Positions 34,020 through 44,827 of a stretch of DNA of 44,827 nucleotides are shown in pieces. Within the stretch, counting starts at the first letter, position 1. Each line of letters opens with the position of its first letter. The notes under the pieces were generated by a model that was given only the letters and a program-made list of their open reading frames with translations, ran no database searches and was not told where the DNA came from. The position numbers and the translations under genes are program-made. Source of the DNA: Apostichopus parvimensis (taxonomy: Eukaryota; Echinodermata; Holothuroidea; Aspidochirotida; Stichopodidae); contig KN889318.1 of assembly GCA_000934455.1 (NCBI GenBank), positions 48,467 to 93,293 on the forward strand, read 5' to 3'.

Positions 34020-34080
34020 GTTATCGCAATTTATTTTACCTTCTTCCTGTTCAATAAGATATCCTCTTTAAACGGACAGG
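34020..34080 (+). CDS. Gene C leader exon (candidate, no ATG inside)
   Basis: Acceptor CTCAG at 34015-34019, donor GTAAGT at 34081, 61 nt, phase 0 in and 1 out. It encodes a hydrophobic leader-like run (VIAIYFTFFLFNK). Position, size and exit phase match the gene B leader exon, which begins with ATG right after its acceptor. Here that codon is GTT and no in-frame ATG lies just upstream, so the start must come from an earlier exon. A different leader is possible at 33394-33439 (MVRILVNSNFFFLFA, donor GTAGAA). Confidence 0.45.
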
Positions 34081-37000
34081 GTAAGTTTATCAATCCATTC
34101 CTGGTTTTTTGTTTCATCAGTTTAGTTCTTATCCGGTTTTTCCTCGATTAAACCTATGAAAATGTTGTAACTTTCTGGTCAGTGTAGAGCGCAGTAGAAA
34201 ATAAATCACAAAAAAGGTGTTCATATTTCCGATGTCATTCGGCGTGCTAAAATTAAATTTCGCATAGTGGGAGTGGTGGCTGAGGCCATTGCCCCGAACG
34301 CCGTCGGGGCACACGATCCAGTTGAGAGGTGTTTGCATTCTTACCGGAAAAGGACCACTACTTCGGGTGTACCCTCCTCCTATCATAAAGGATAAGGCCC
34401 CTACATTAATCAGTCTATTATTATTTATTCGCACAAACTTCCGTCTTGAGCTTTTAATAAAAACCTAAATTGCAGTCTAAATATACCGGCAGATTGCACC
34501 ATTTGATTTGGGGTGGGGAAGTTGGTTTCAATGACCATAACGCATAAACTACTATATCCACATATGCCCCTCCATTAAGAGTCATTTCCCTTAATTAATC
34601 AATAAGGGTAAGTTTTTCGTTTATTATTTATTTATTTTTGATTCTTTGCTACCAGGCGTATGTTTGATACTTGTCTGATGGGAGTATTTGGCATTATTAT
34701 TACTAATGAATTAAGCTACCAAAGTATACATCATATCTCTTGTATTTTGAACGGTGTGGCATATCACGCTTTGATACTAATTACCAAGAATAGTATTATA
34801 TCTAACTGAAGTGTAATACAATGTAAAAGTCGTGATTCCTACTTAATTTTTTTGTACAGTGACGCCTGTTCGTATAAACGAGACAGTGGTTCGTGGGAGT
34901 TCTCTATACCTATATTGCATTTATGGCGGAAACCAATCCGACAGGCCCTTTTGGAAGTTTAATGAGGAAGTATTGTTTGCTAGTGACTTTTCCCCTGGTG
35001 GCATTGGAGTCGACAATGTAGAAGGAGAAATCAATGATACTCATTCTTTCTTACATTTCCAACGCTTTTCATCAGATAATGTAGGAACATACCAATGTTT
35101 ATATGGGACAGAAACATTGTTTACCTACACGTTGAATTTTAAAGGTATGTATGAATTGATGACTGGTATTCATATCTATACTGTAAATAAGGTTTTGACA
35201 GCTTTATAAGTTTCGATTTACGATTGATCGGTAAAGATCCAATTTCATTGACATGGCGTGGTATATAAAAAATTCTTCTCTGCGTACCCTTAGTTAAACT
35301 GATCACGTTTGTGTAACGTATCCTTATCTTACAGATCCTAGCATTACCGTGCTTTGTATGGATAAAAAATGTCCTTCGCTCCTTATTCTGAACGAATTCA
35401 CCTCTTACAACTTCCAGTGCTATAGCGATTTAGTGGACCCAATAATAAAATATAAATGGAAAGTGAACGGTATTGACACACTACAAGGAGTAGAAGAGAA
35501 ACTGTCTAAAGTTAATACAACGAAAGAACAAATCGATACGTCTGGCTCAGTGCTGAGTCTTTTTATAAGACGTAATCACGATAACATCACCTGCTTGCTT
35601 GGAAATAATTCGAAACTTGTTTACATCCATGGTAAGTTGAATACAAAACTGAAGCATTGTTTTAAGCTGTCCATCCGAACAATGGACATATCTTTCGATG
35701 GACTATAATTCGTACATCATCGAATGCAGCAGGCTAATTAGAATAAAATGAACATTTAATTTCAAGAAAAGGTTTTGCACATTTGTGTATGATAATTTTG
35801 GAATGGTATGTTGCATTACTTCGTTCAAATTGTAAACCAAAGGTGGTGATATTTATAAAGGTCAGTTTACACGGTATGTTTTGTTTCAGCTGCCTACTTC
35901 ATGCATATTAGCAATCCTCACACTTCAAGTTTGTTGAAGTTCCTTGCAATTTGTACGCATCCATTGCAATCTCTCAAGTTGGTCATACAAGTGTAAAATT
36001 ATGTTATGAAGAAATTTTACTTTTATCGATGTCAGTTTCGACTATCATTTCTGACTACTTAACCTTAATTTGGAAAGCCGATTTAACACACATTTAATAT
36101 GTATCTTATTTTCAGTTGCGCCATCAAGTTTTGATCCTGATATAATTGTTATGGCTTACTCAGGTACTGGTTTCTTGGCCTTTGTGTTCCTCGTGTGTGC
36201 CATCACCTGTGGATGCGTGAAATGTAATTGTAAGCACCTACAAGAGAACATCATTCTTCCATTTTACTTAAGCGATGGTCATTGATCATTGTAACAGCTG
36301 CTATTTTAATTTTAAGGATATCAATCACGGTGACCTGTACCCTATACGTATCTGCTGTGACGCTTGGACATTAGTGGGACGAATTCGGGTTTGTCTTGGA
36401 CTGTTTAAATTTAAATTCCTCCGCCTTTTAACTTAGTTCTCTTCATTTACTAACTTGTATTGTGTGAAGGTGAATAACAATTTTACTAGCCCCGAAAAGA
36501 ACTGAAGATAAAAGAAGGCTCTGGAAATAAAAGAATATAGACATGGATCTCCACATGACAAAAAATGTTGTAAATTTGTCGTTTACGAACTAACTTAGGA
36601 TGTAACTCTATTTTTTGTTTATCATGACCAGCTTTACAACGTAACGTAGATAAGCTACAGAGGTAAGTTTCTTTATGCAATATTTTGAAATATGTATTGA
36701 CAAAGCACTTCATTTAAACTGCCAATAGACAGTGTTGCAGTACTTGAACGGTACTCCAGTACTTTTGAGCACGTACTCAGCGCACTTATGCTCGAAAATA
36801 TTGTAATTAGTACTCGTTCAACACAAATACATTAAAAGTACCTATAAAAAATAGTGTAGAACTTAAGTTACAATGGGAAACCGCATAATTTCATTCCACT
36901 CATCCATGTCAGTTCAATCAGTATATCATACATGTAGTCTATATAGTGTATTACCGGCGTATCGACTGGTAATATGGAGAAAGGTATGCACGATGTGTGA

Positions 37001-40000
37001 TGCTAACACGAAGAACAATTAGCAGTTTTATGACAGTATTACCTCCATGTGTTCACGCTTACCCTGTGTACGCATCAGACAATTAATACCGGCAATTTGT
37101 CATACCAACATCAGAAAAGTTGTCCAACATTGGGGTATTCTGGATGTGGCGAGCAATGACGTCCCATTATAAATTTTATATCGCTTGGTTGTATTAAATA
37201 TTAAGGAGAAAGTATCGGAAAAAAGAAGTGGACCACACTAACGATAAAACAAAATATTAATTCCAGGGAAAAAAAATACCGCCTGCCTCTCATGTGATTA
37301 TGCATGAACCCAAAAGCCTATCTCTATCTGCAAAATAGCACAACAAGTTTCAGTGATAATAAATTACATTTACACATGAAAGTTGTATATTGAAAGCAAT
37401 TATGAAAGAATCTTCTTTGCAGCCATATTACTACCTTGCAATTGCAATCGAATGATAATACTTCTGAAGAAAGCAGTTTTTACGGCTCTTTGACAGGTAA
37501 CTGATTGTTTTTATCTGCTTACAAGACAACGCTGTAACTTATTTGATAGCACTGGCCATATCTTGGTCTACATACAGAGTAAATTAATAACAACTGAATC
37601 AAGGTGAAAAACTTCGTTACGCCTGAACTATTTGATCCTTTAGATGAAAACAACTATAAAAGTAACAACGATAATATCCTTAAAATCCTGAAATAAATAA
37701 CAATTATGTAAATGGTATAACGTGCTTTTTGTGGTCTCTAGGAAAAGGTACAATATCAGTTATTATTATTATCTCTTTTTTTACAGAATACGACGACGTT
37801 GTGAACCTCTACGAAGGAGAAAACGAGGGAATATACTCTCGTGATAATATTTGTTTCTTAACAGTTATTGACTCTGTGCCTGGAATCTGCAGATGGGCTG
37901 GAAAGCTATCCCGTATCGATAGTGAACGACTGAATGTAGCTATATCTTATGTTGAGGGTAGGGTAAATTCCTTTACAGGTAGCAATGCATCTTCCGAAAT
38001 TCGACAGTTCAATTTTTACTGCTCAACAAACTTTATAACATTACTAGAACAGATGCAATCGATAACAGAGTAAAGAGCCTAATAAAATCCAAATGTGTGT
38101 GTAGGTATGTATGGTCATTTATTGATGCGGTAACTTATTACCTCTTTGTGAATATATCGCTTCCAAGAAGTTCTATCATTAGTCGATATAAAATATTTCT
38201 GATCTTCTCATTTTTTCAGCGGATGCTCCGGCAGAGGCCAAGCGTCTATGGCATAGTTGCAGCAGTACTAAACTTAAACTGGCTAAAAACCATAACATCG
38301 TGAATACGCTCGGATATTGTAAGCACGAAGGTAATTATGTTTACAGGTGATGAACTTATTTCCTATAACTCCTGTTTGACGCAAAACTTTGTGTGACTTA
38401 ACAAGTATTCCATATTCACCGAAACGAGAAAGTGCATCATTAGAATTATTCTTTTATCAAACTCTAGATATATTTTGTTACCAATGTTCTTTACAAAGAA
38501 TAAACACACGACTCGGTGAGAAAGTATGGCACTGTGTCACTTAACCAAACAACCCTCTTTTAAAGCCGAAGTCTGCCACATTCACTAACACTGTAGCTAT
38601 ACATAATTGCAAATAGTATTGAGTTCTTCGGGTTAAATATGTGTGCAAACCATTAAGCAACAATTAAAATGTTACAAAAAAATTCAGTTCCAATTTCTTA
38701 CAAAGTCTAAATTTGCACATACATGTACATGACTTTAGATATACATATGCTGTAATAATGAGTTTTTGTGCATCTAAATGCAATATTTGCTTTTTCAATG
38801 CAGGTGTACTCTATATTATACAAGAGTACTTCGAAATGACAAGTTTGAGCTTGCACCTTGTATCAGATTACGCCAACTTTGGCGAAGTAATGCACCAAGC
38901 CAACCTGGACGATAGTTTGCGATATGGACTAGGTATTGTTAATGGCATGGAATTTCTAACCTTTCAAGGGGTAAGAACGACAATGGCCGATAATTGCATG
39001 TTGTGCATTTATCTGTATTTAACCGTTTCTTATCATGTGCGACTAAGCTCTGATAGTGTTTCATTTGCGAATCATGTACATCCAATAACGATCTTATGAC
39101 CCCGACGATAATTTCTTGCCGCATGCTTGAAAAGCGCAAATCTAGACGTATAGGTAAAACTGTATTTATCACAAATTTATACTCGTTAAATTTTCGTTTC
39201 GTCACTGAAGTAACCTTTGGTCAATTTGATTATTTGGAGGAAAGTTACACAATAACAGGTAATCTCGACAAGAAAATTGTTATTGATTGCGCGTGAATTA
39301 TAACTTCAAAAACATAAACAGATTTGCACAAATCTTTGGAAATAGAAAATCTAGTATAAGACTAAGAAACACAAACGGACTAGTCAAAGGAACGCGCGGT
39401 TGCCTTCCCTTCTTTTTGATGTCAGTGTTAGCCAACAGTGACAATTTGGAGAGATTGGTGACATTTTACCGCATAACCGTAATGAATAAAGTTATCGTGT
39501 GTTACTATCAGACTTTGGTGTATCTGAATAATACATTTGTCATATAATAAAGAACCTGCATACCTTTTTTTCTCTCCACAGTGTTGCCATCCAGGGTTAT
39601 GCATCAAGCACGTTCTCGTTGATATGTCTGACACTTGCAAGTTACATAACTTCTGCTGCTCGAAAGATGCGGAAACATTTCTGAAAATGAATATAAAAAA
39701 GGTAAGTTTACGACCATTAAGTTCTCACCGTTTTTCAGTCAATAAAAATCTTATGGCAACAATGTACGTAATATATCGAATGGTTAGTTTCTTTAAATAT
39801 TTCGAAAAGTGATTAAACAATTTTGTTTGCATCCACAGGACGAGGACTCATTGTGGTCATTGGCCCCAGAGAGCAAGAGTTCAGACACATACACAATGTT
39901 CAGTGACATATGGGCTATTGGAATAACATTCTGGGAAATATTTCTAGGTGCAATTTCAACATTTTTTTGTCTAAACTAAAAGAAATGTTCACGTTAATAT

Positions 40001-41716
40001 CCGAGACGGTATCATCCGTAAACAAATGTTTGTATTTCAAGTTAAGTCTGGCATTCAATTATTCTGGAATAGTAAATTAAATAATGCGAGGATTACTTAA
40101 TGATTGTCACTAGATATTCCTATAGCATGTAAAGAAACTTTACCCCAAGTTAACCGTTACGACGCTGCTCGTGAGAAACAAAATACAGCTTCTTGCAACT
40201 TTTCTTTACAGATTTGTCTCTTTGCTATATATAACGGTTAAAAATTAATATAGACAAAGCAGTTTGAAAGAGACAAACACCTTCAGGAGTTATCGCAACT
40301 GAAAGGGCACTATATAAATAGATTTAACGAAAGAAAAATTATCAGCAGTAATTTTACAGTATATAGGATATTTCAAAATATCTCTTTAGAGAGTAAGTTA
40401 TTACTGTTCTGATTACAAAGTCTTTTTCTTCAAATAGGATCCGATAAACTACAAGAAATTGTTGCTTCACATGAATTTGAAATGCAGAAGCAGCTCAGCT
40501 TTCAACACCAGCAGTCTGATATTTCGCAGAAGCTGTAAGATTATTACTTTTATTCATTCTGGCAATAATTTGATTTTACATTTATAAGACGTTCACTATT
40601 TCGTGTGTGCTATATTTTGTAGTCAACAACGTCTGCTCGATATTCATATAAATATCATCATCATTTACTAAAAATTATATTTCATGCATCTGATTTGAAC
40701 ATTCTTATCCTTCACTTCTTCTTCTGTTCCGATGCATGTTTTTTTTTTGTTTTTTTTAGTATTTATCTCAATTTTCAATAGTAAGCTGTCCTTTCTTCTA
40801 GAAATTTGATAGATTTGTTATTACTTAAGGCACATTGATTAAATTACACTAACCGTTCGCAAAAAAGATCAATTATAACAATATGCACAATTTATTGTTT
40901 TTTGTCACAAAAAAAACACGACCGATCTGCATCGACTCTTATATGAAAAATGGTTTTACTTTTCTCGCTTTTGCAGTTCCTCAATCATGAAACTGTGCCT
41001 AACCTATCGACCTGATGACCGTCCTTCAGTTAGAGAAATTAAGAAAGTGATGGAAAACAGGCAAAGCTGTGTTATAAAGGTAATCACATGCCATTTTAAG
41101 GATCAAAATAAAGATTACTGAACGCTATCATACCACTGATATTGTTAACTCTTGTGGTAACAAGTAGTAAATATAAATATCCCCCACTATTGATTGCTGT
41201 AATGAGCTAAACATGGTATTTCAGTTTCTTTATGGTCATTACAAAAGAGGTCAATAAGAAACAGAGGTCACTGTGCCAAGAAAGGGTTGGCCGATGTTTC
41301 ATATTTATAGTTTCTTTTTCACTTTACTACATCTTTGTTGACGTTTAATAAGGAAGAGATTGTTTCACTTCATGGAGCTAGATACAAGCTCGGCCTTTTT
41401 TTTCTAATATCTACCAAGCATCAAAATTGACGGATTATTTGTTTTAATACAGGTTAAAACCTAATGATTCAAATTGATCGTGTCTGAAATCTACAGTTAT
41501 TATGATAGCATATCATACGAATAAATTTAAAATTGAGACACAAACAAGAAACATTAATGTATAGTATTCACTAAAGGTTCCTTTAGTGCTATTTTACCAA
41601 AAAAAAATTTCATTTTCCTCTTCTAGGAAGAAAGTTTTCTGACAAATGAGATTAGCCCATTCGACATAGAATGCAATGGAACAGACATATACGACGAATA
41701 TGACGAGCTTGGCTGA
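34020..41716 (+). CDS. Gene C: Ig-receptor pseudokinase (2 Ig, TM, kinase-like domain)
   Basis: Fourteen coding exons: 34020-34080 (leader, ATG not included), 34860-35144, 35335-35631, 36116-36229, 36632-36662, 37423-37496, 37787-37957, 38220-38330, 38804-38970, 39582-39701, 39839-39947, 40438-40534, 40977-41079, 41627-41716. They total 1830 nt, about 609 aa without an upstream start exon. Exons of 285, 297, 31, 171, 111, 167, 120 and 97 nt equal those of gene B. Order: leader, two Ig, TM (about 227-248), EYDDV juxtamembrane, kinase-like domain, tail. Beta-3 Lys is Ser (VAISYV), HRD is HPG, the catalytic-loop Asn is His, and DFG is NFC. APES, SDIWAIG and RPS are kept. Predicted catalytically dead surface receptor and nearest paralogue of B. 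Donors GTGCAA (after 39947) and GTAACT (after 37496) are weaker than the rest. Confidence 0.82.
34277..34320 (+). repeat. Possible tRNA-derived SINE promoter region
   Basis: TGGCTGAGGCC (34277-34287) resembles a pol III A box. ACACGATCC (34311-34319) resembles a B box about 30 nt downstream, the spacing found in tRNA-derived SINEs. The GC-rich block stands out from the surrounding AT-rich DNA. It lies in the first intron of gene C. No tRNA fold was confirmed. Confidence 0.3.
34860..35144 (+). CDS. Gene C exon 2: Ig-like domain 1
   Basis: 285 nt, phase 1-1. LYLYCIYGG, core Trp in FWKFNEE, and the F-strand VGTYQCLY. Shares IGVDN with gene B. Sequons NET, NQS and NDT are present. Confidence 0.85.
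35335..35631 (+). CDS. Gene C exon 3: Ig-like domain 2 with extra Cys pair
   Basis: 297 nt, phase 1-1. VLCMDKKCPS is the same Cys-x4-Cys pair as in gene B, followed by FQCYSD, YKWKVN and ITCLLG. Confidence 0.85.
36116..36229 (+). CDS. Gene C exon 4: transmembrane helix
   Basis: 114 nt, phase 1-1. The hydrophobic run GTGFLAFVFLVCAITCGCV is followed by KCN, and then the 31-nt basic juxtamembrane exon (36632-36662, LQRNVDKLQR). The Cys-rich inner face could be palmitoylated, which is inference. Confidence 0.85.
37423..41079 (+). CDS. Gene C exons 6-13: juxtamembrane and pseudokinase domain
   Basis: 37423-37496 ends in SSFYGSL. 37787-37957 starts EYDDVVNLYEGEN and includes the glycine-loop region (SVPGICRWAG) and beta-3 without Lys (VAISYV). 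38220-38330 is helix C and beta-4 (NIVNTLGYC). 38804-38970 is the hinge and helix E. 39582-39701 has CCHPGLCIKHVLV and KLHNFCC. 39839-39947 has WSLAPES and SDIWAIGITFWE. 40438-40534 and 40977-41079 form the C-lobe with DRPS. Confidence 0.82.
41627..41716 (+). CDS. Gene C exon 14: acidic Tyr tail
   Basis: 90 nt, phase 0, acceptor TCTAG at 41622-41626, stop TGA at 41714-41716. It ends DIYDEYDELG, with two tyrosines in acidic settings (YDEY, YDEL) that resemble kinase-substrate or SH2-docking sites. Confidence 0.8.
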   Translation, partial: EESFLTNEISPFDIECNGTDIYDEYDELG

Positions 41717-41824
41717 AATGATGCTGCATTTTCACTACGTTATTACTTTTTTGAACCAACAAACTGTCTTATGAATTGACGCGATATCAGAAACGTTGTT
41801 TACCGAATGTTTTTCTTTTAAAGC

Positions 41825-41830
41825 ATTAAA
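41825..41830 (+). terminator. Candidate polyA signal for gene C
   Basis: ATTAAA about 110 nt after the stop. A canonical AATAAA lies further away at 42324-42329. Confidence 0.4.
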
Positions 41831-44035
41831 AAAGATATTAAAAATCTTTCTTTTCTTCATTTAAAAGGTCGAATAATCATAACTTTTGGTGATTTGAGTG
41901 GATTTCGTTGATGGCAATTTGTTGGATCACAGTACAGAATAACTAAGAAATAGACTTTTCAGACGTTGCTCTAGATGGACGTTACATACAGTATCTATCC
42001 AGGGGCGCAACTACCTTTCTGGTACGGCGGAAGGGGTGGGGCTAATAGTTTAGGTCGTCCAGGGGAGGGGGTATTAGGGGGTAGGGTGGTCCACTGAGAA
42101 AGGTTGGAATAATCGATATTCCTCAGATGCTAAAAGGTGCTTTACTTTTTCAAGTTTGAAACAACGTAAAATAATGTCGACTGCTATGTAGCTATGTATC
42201 ATACACTAGGACTTTGTTGTTATATTCTATATAACAGTGCATGTGTGTGTGTCTGTGTGGAGGGGGGGGGGGTGTTGGTGCCTCTGTATTTATCGTATAT
42301 GAAACGGCCACTACAGTAACAGCAATAAAAACATCCAGCGTGATTGATAATCACATTCCCAACTTTAAAAGATTGTTTATATTATATGTTGCATTAAGGG
42401 CTGTTCAATAATTTTGCATGTGAGTGTATATGTGTATTGTTTTTAATGTGACTTTTTTGACCTTTTGAGATGAGAATTTAGAATGCAACGTATTAAGTTT
42501 CCTTCCTACCTAGCAAATCAGCAATTTAAATGAACAGTCAGAATCGATTTTTAAAACACCTCTAAAGTATGTTTTCTAACACATAGTTCTCAGTCTTAGT
42601 TCTTAGTCTTATTTTTTAGTGTTAGTTCTTAGTTAACACATAGTCTTATCTGAGGTGACTTCTAATAGTTGTCGCGTCGCGTTTGTAATTATGAGTAAGA
42701 GAACATTAACTGAATTATGTAGGTGTGACTTGTCACGCAAATACATATACTGTCCTCTTTATTGAATATTATACATATAAAGGTAACGGTAAGTTACATA
42801 CCGTACGACATGCCGAAGAAATATGGTTTACGAAATAGCGATATACAAATAAACAAAGAGAGAATATATTTGTCATAGGTCAGCACGCTGGAATACTTCG
42901 AACATGAGCTGAGAGAGAATTCTAGTAAACCCCTGTGTTATGTCTGGCTTCACGTGTATTACATGGCATTATTTAAATCCTTACTGATGACCAACCCAAG
43001 TACCCCATCCCCTTCTTAAACCTTAGGATTAAAAAACTCATACATTAACCCCAAAAGCTTCCTAAACTATACAGAGTATAGATGATGTCCCTCACTATAC
43101 AACAATTAACAACATCTACTGTGTATTTTCAGATAGGAATGAAATAAAAAAGGACGCTGATGCAACGCTGGAGATAAATAAGAGTTAAAAATCAGTAAAG
43201 TTGATGGCGTTTATGACAACGTGCACTAGTCTGATAAGTACACAGTAATAACAGTTTGAAGGATTAACATATAAAATGCAATTTACTGTACAGTCAGATG
43301 CAATAGCAGCGTTAACTTTACAAAGGATAATTATAAGTTCAATGCTTTAATGCATATGATGTAATATTTTTAAACGACCCTAATACAGGTCAAATATTGC
43401 AAAATAGACAAACAACAAATTATATCAATTAAGTTTTAAATTTGGCTAATACTGTATGCATTGTTAAAACATTGTTAAATATTTAAGTATATCGAATTGT
43501 TAGTTAAAATATAAGAGCATGACAATATAAGGCATACACATTTATAACATGACTATTATCTCGTTAAATTCAAGTACAGTTTAAAGAAGAAAGTTAATTA
43601 TTATGGTAACCCCACAGAAGCAAATTATATGTAGTTGAAAAGATTTTATTAATTTGTGTTAAAAATCCATTAATTGTGAAATCACGATCTCGATCACGTG
43701 AGACTCAGCTGACAAGTCGCAGAACTGGTCTTCGATTGTTTACGTACTGAGGATACTGAGACAATGTTTCATGTTTTTGTTTGTAACACCTAATCCATAT
43801 TTGATGTGCATATCTGTATCTTTGTTAAAGACCGTGTCCAACTTTAACAGTTCTATACCGAACAATTAGTCTTTATTTCTATGTAGATGATTATTTAGTG
43901 TTTCTATGAATCTACGAGTAATCTAAGTCGTTATACGAAATACTTTTTTAACATGGACGTAATCATACCTCTATCAGTTTCTTCAGACTATACGTATACA
44001 CTAGTGATTGAAACTATTCAAAATTGTTCCACCTC

Positions 44036-44180
44036 GTAAACAACTTTATCAACTCTTGCCTGCAAGGCAGACATTTTTTCAAAATTCTTCAACCCCCTGC
44101 TATCCGTTATTTTCGTTATAGGCGTTCTTGGTCGCGCCTCGTCTGTCATCCCCAAAATGTAGGGTTTCGGTGGCTTATTC
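44036..44180 (-). other. Possible minus-strand exon or element fragment, unknown
   Basis: An open minus-strand frame encodes a hydrophilic, coiled-coil-like stretch (ITDSRGLKNFEKMSALQARV and a few following residues) that reads like coding sequence. There is no clear acceptor, start or partner exon. It could be a terminal exon of a neighbouring gene, a transposon gag-like fragment, or chance. Confidence 0.2.
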
Positions 44181-44827
44181 ACCAATAAAAGGCAGACTAA
44201 GGCAATATATTCCTTAAATATCACGAATCTTAAATGCTTACAATAACAAACACTCACGTTTAGTATCACCACTAGTAGTATATAGGTCTGCTCCTTCACA
44301 TACATGATTCAATAGATGTTTGAGTATTTGCAAATGAGTCGCTTAGTCAACAACTATGCATTCATTCCGTAAGCCCAAAGTACGTGATGATTAGAAGCTC
44401 TGCGATGGTAAGTTAGGGTGCAAGTTTCTATTCAGTGAAAGAATGCAAGGTGTTTTGATAAGTTAAGTACAAGACTACAGCTGGTTCACATATGTTCATG
44501 TTATATAGGCTATCTGTTAATGCTGTTAAAGAGTAACGGGATTACGTTGTACGGTAAGTCGTTGAGAGCGTAACGAATGGTAGCGTATTTACTTCCAATT
44601 TATTATAGTTTAGTGTTTAATTATGACCTTTAAATCAATGCATACCACAGTTCAGAAAAACCTGATGCCGTATGTTCTCAAACAGTAGAAAATATAACTG
44701 TACTTCATATTTAATGCGTCAAAAATGTAATGTATAAACTATCGCATTACCTCTTTAAGTTAAGTATTTCCTGGAATGATCGAAACTCCTTTATGAGACT
44801 AGTTCACACAATGATAAGTTTTGCATA

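Larger units (their letters stand above)
41717..44827. other. Gene C 3' flank, no gene recognised
   Basis: 3'UTR, then AT-rich intergenic DNA. It contains G-rich and GT-rich low-complexity tracts (42040-42090, 42240-42275) and tandem TTAGTTCTTAG-like words (42590-42650). The only frame with protein-like composition is on the minus strand at 44036-44305. Confidence 0.5.

Noticed and set aside
36733-36880. CAGTGTTGCAGTACTTG, resembling a hAT terminus, in a gene C intron
   Set aside because: No complementary right end or 8-bp flanking duplication could be found.
42010-42090. CAGGGGCGCAACTACC-like start followed by G-rich sequence, resembling a transposon terminus
   Set aside because: No matching inverted end or target duplication was found downstream within the window; low-complexity G runs explain most of it.

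Overview
The window is eukaryotic: genes are split into short exons with GT-AG introns, the DNA is AT-rich, and transposon remnants, microsatellites and two 50-N assembly gaps are present. The products (immunoglobulin-type ectodomain, one transmembrane helix, tyrosine-kinase-like tail) are animal proteins. Long introns, high apparent heterozygosity and a lineage-specific tandem receptor family suggest a marine invertebrate, possibly an echinoderm such as a sea cucumber. That last step is inference only.

Layout. (1) 61-3967, minus strand: 5' part of an Ig-superfamily gene (gene D: signal exon and three Ig-bearing exons) that runs off the left edge. Its last visible exon carries an apparent 2-bp frameshift. 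(2) 5456-12314, plus: gene A, 15 coding exons, 718 aa, signal peptide, three Ig-like exons, one TM helix and a kinase-like domain. (3) 12315-18247: intergenic, with a 330-bp non-autonomous hAT element flanked by an 8-bp target duplication, a decayed LINE 3' end, and a gap flanked by two ~1-kb near-identical copies. (4) 18248-29062, plus: gene B, 14 coding exons, ~611 aa, two Ig-like exons, TM and kinase-like domain. A second gap in it is flanked by a ~0.7-kb duplication that doubles one kinase exon. (5) 29063-34019: intergenic. (6) 34020-41716, plus: gene C, 14 coding exons, ~609 aa, a close paralogue of B. (7) 41717-44827: mostly featureless.

A, B and C form a head-to-tail tandem family. B and C have identical lengths for most exons, and A shares the kinase exon frame. 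All three are predicted pseudokinases. The catalytic-loop HRD motif is Cys-His-Pro followed by Ala, Phe or Gly, so the catalytic Asp is lost. The following Asn is Lys, Trp or His. DFG is DFW in A and NFC in B and C. The beta-3 Lys is Ser in B and C. Structural motifs (APE-like, SDxWAxG, RPS/T in the last subdomain) are kept and the frames are open, which argues for a conserved non-catalytic role. The likely role is cell-surface Ig receptors that signal by scaffolding or as decoys, with Tyr-containing cytoplasmic motifs as possible docking sites. Gene D is divergently oriented, with its start 1.5 kb from that of A, and shares an Ig subtype with B and C, so it may belong to the same cluster.
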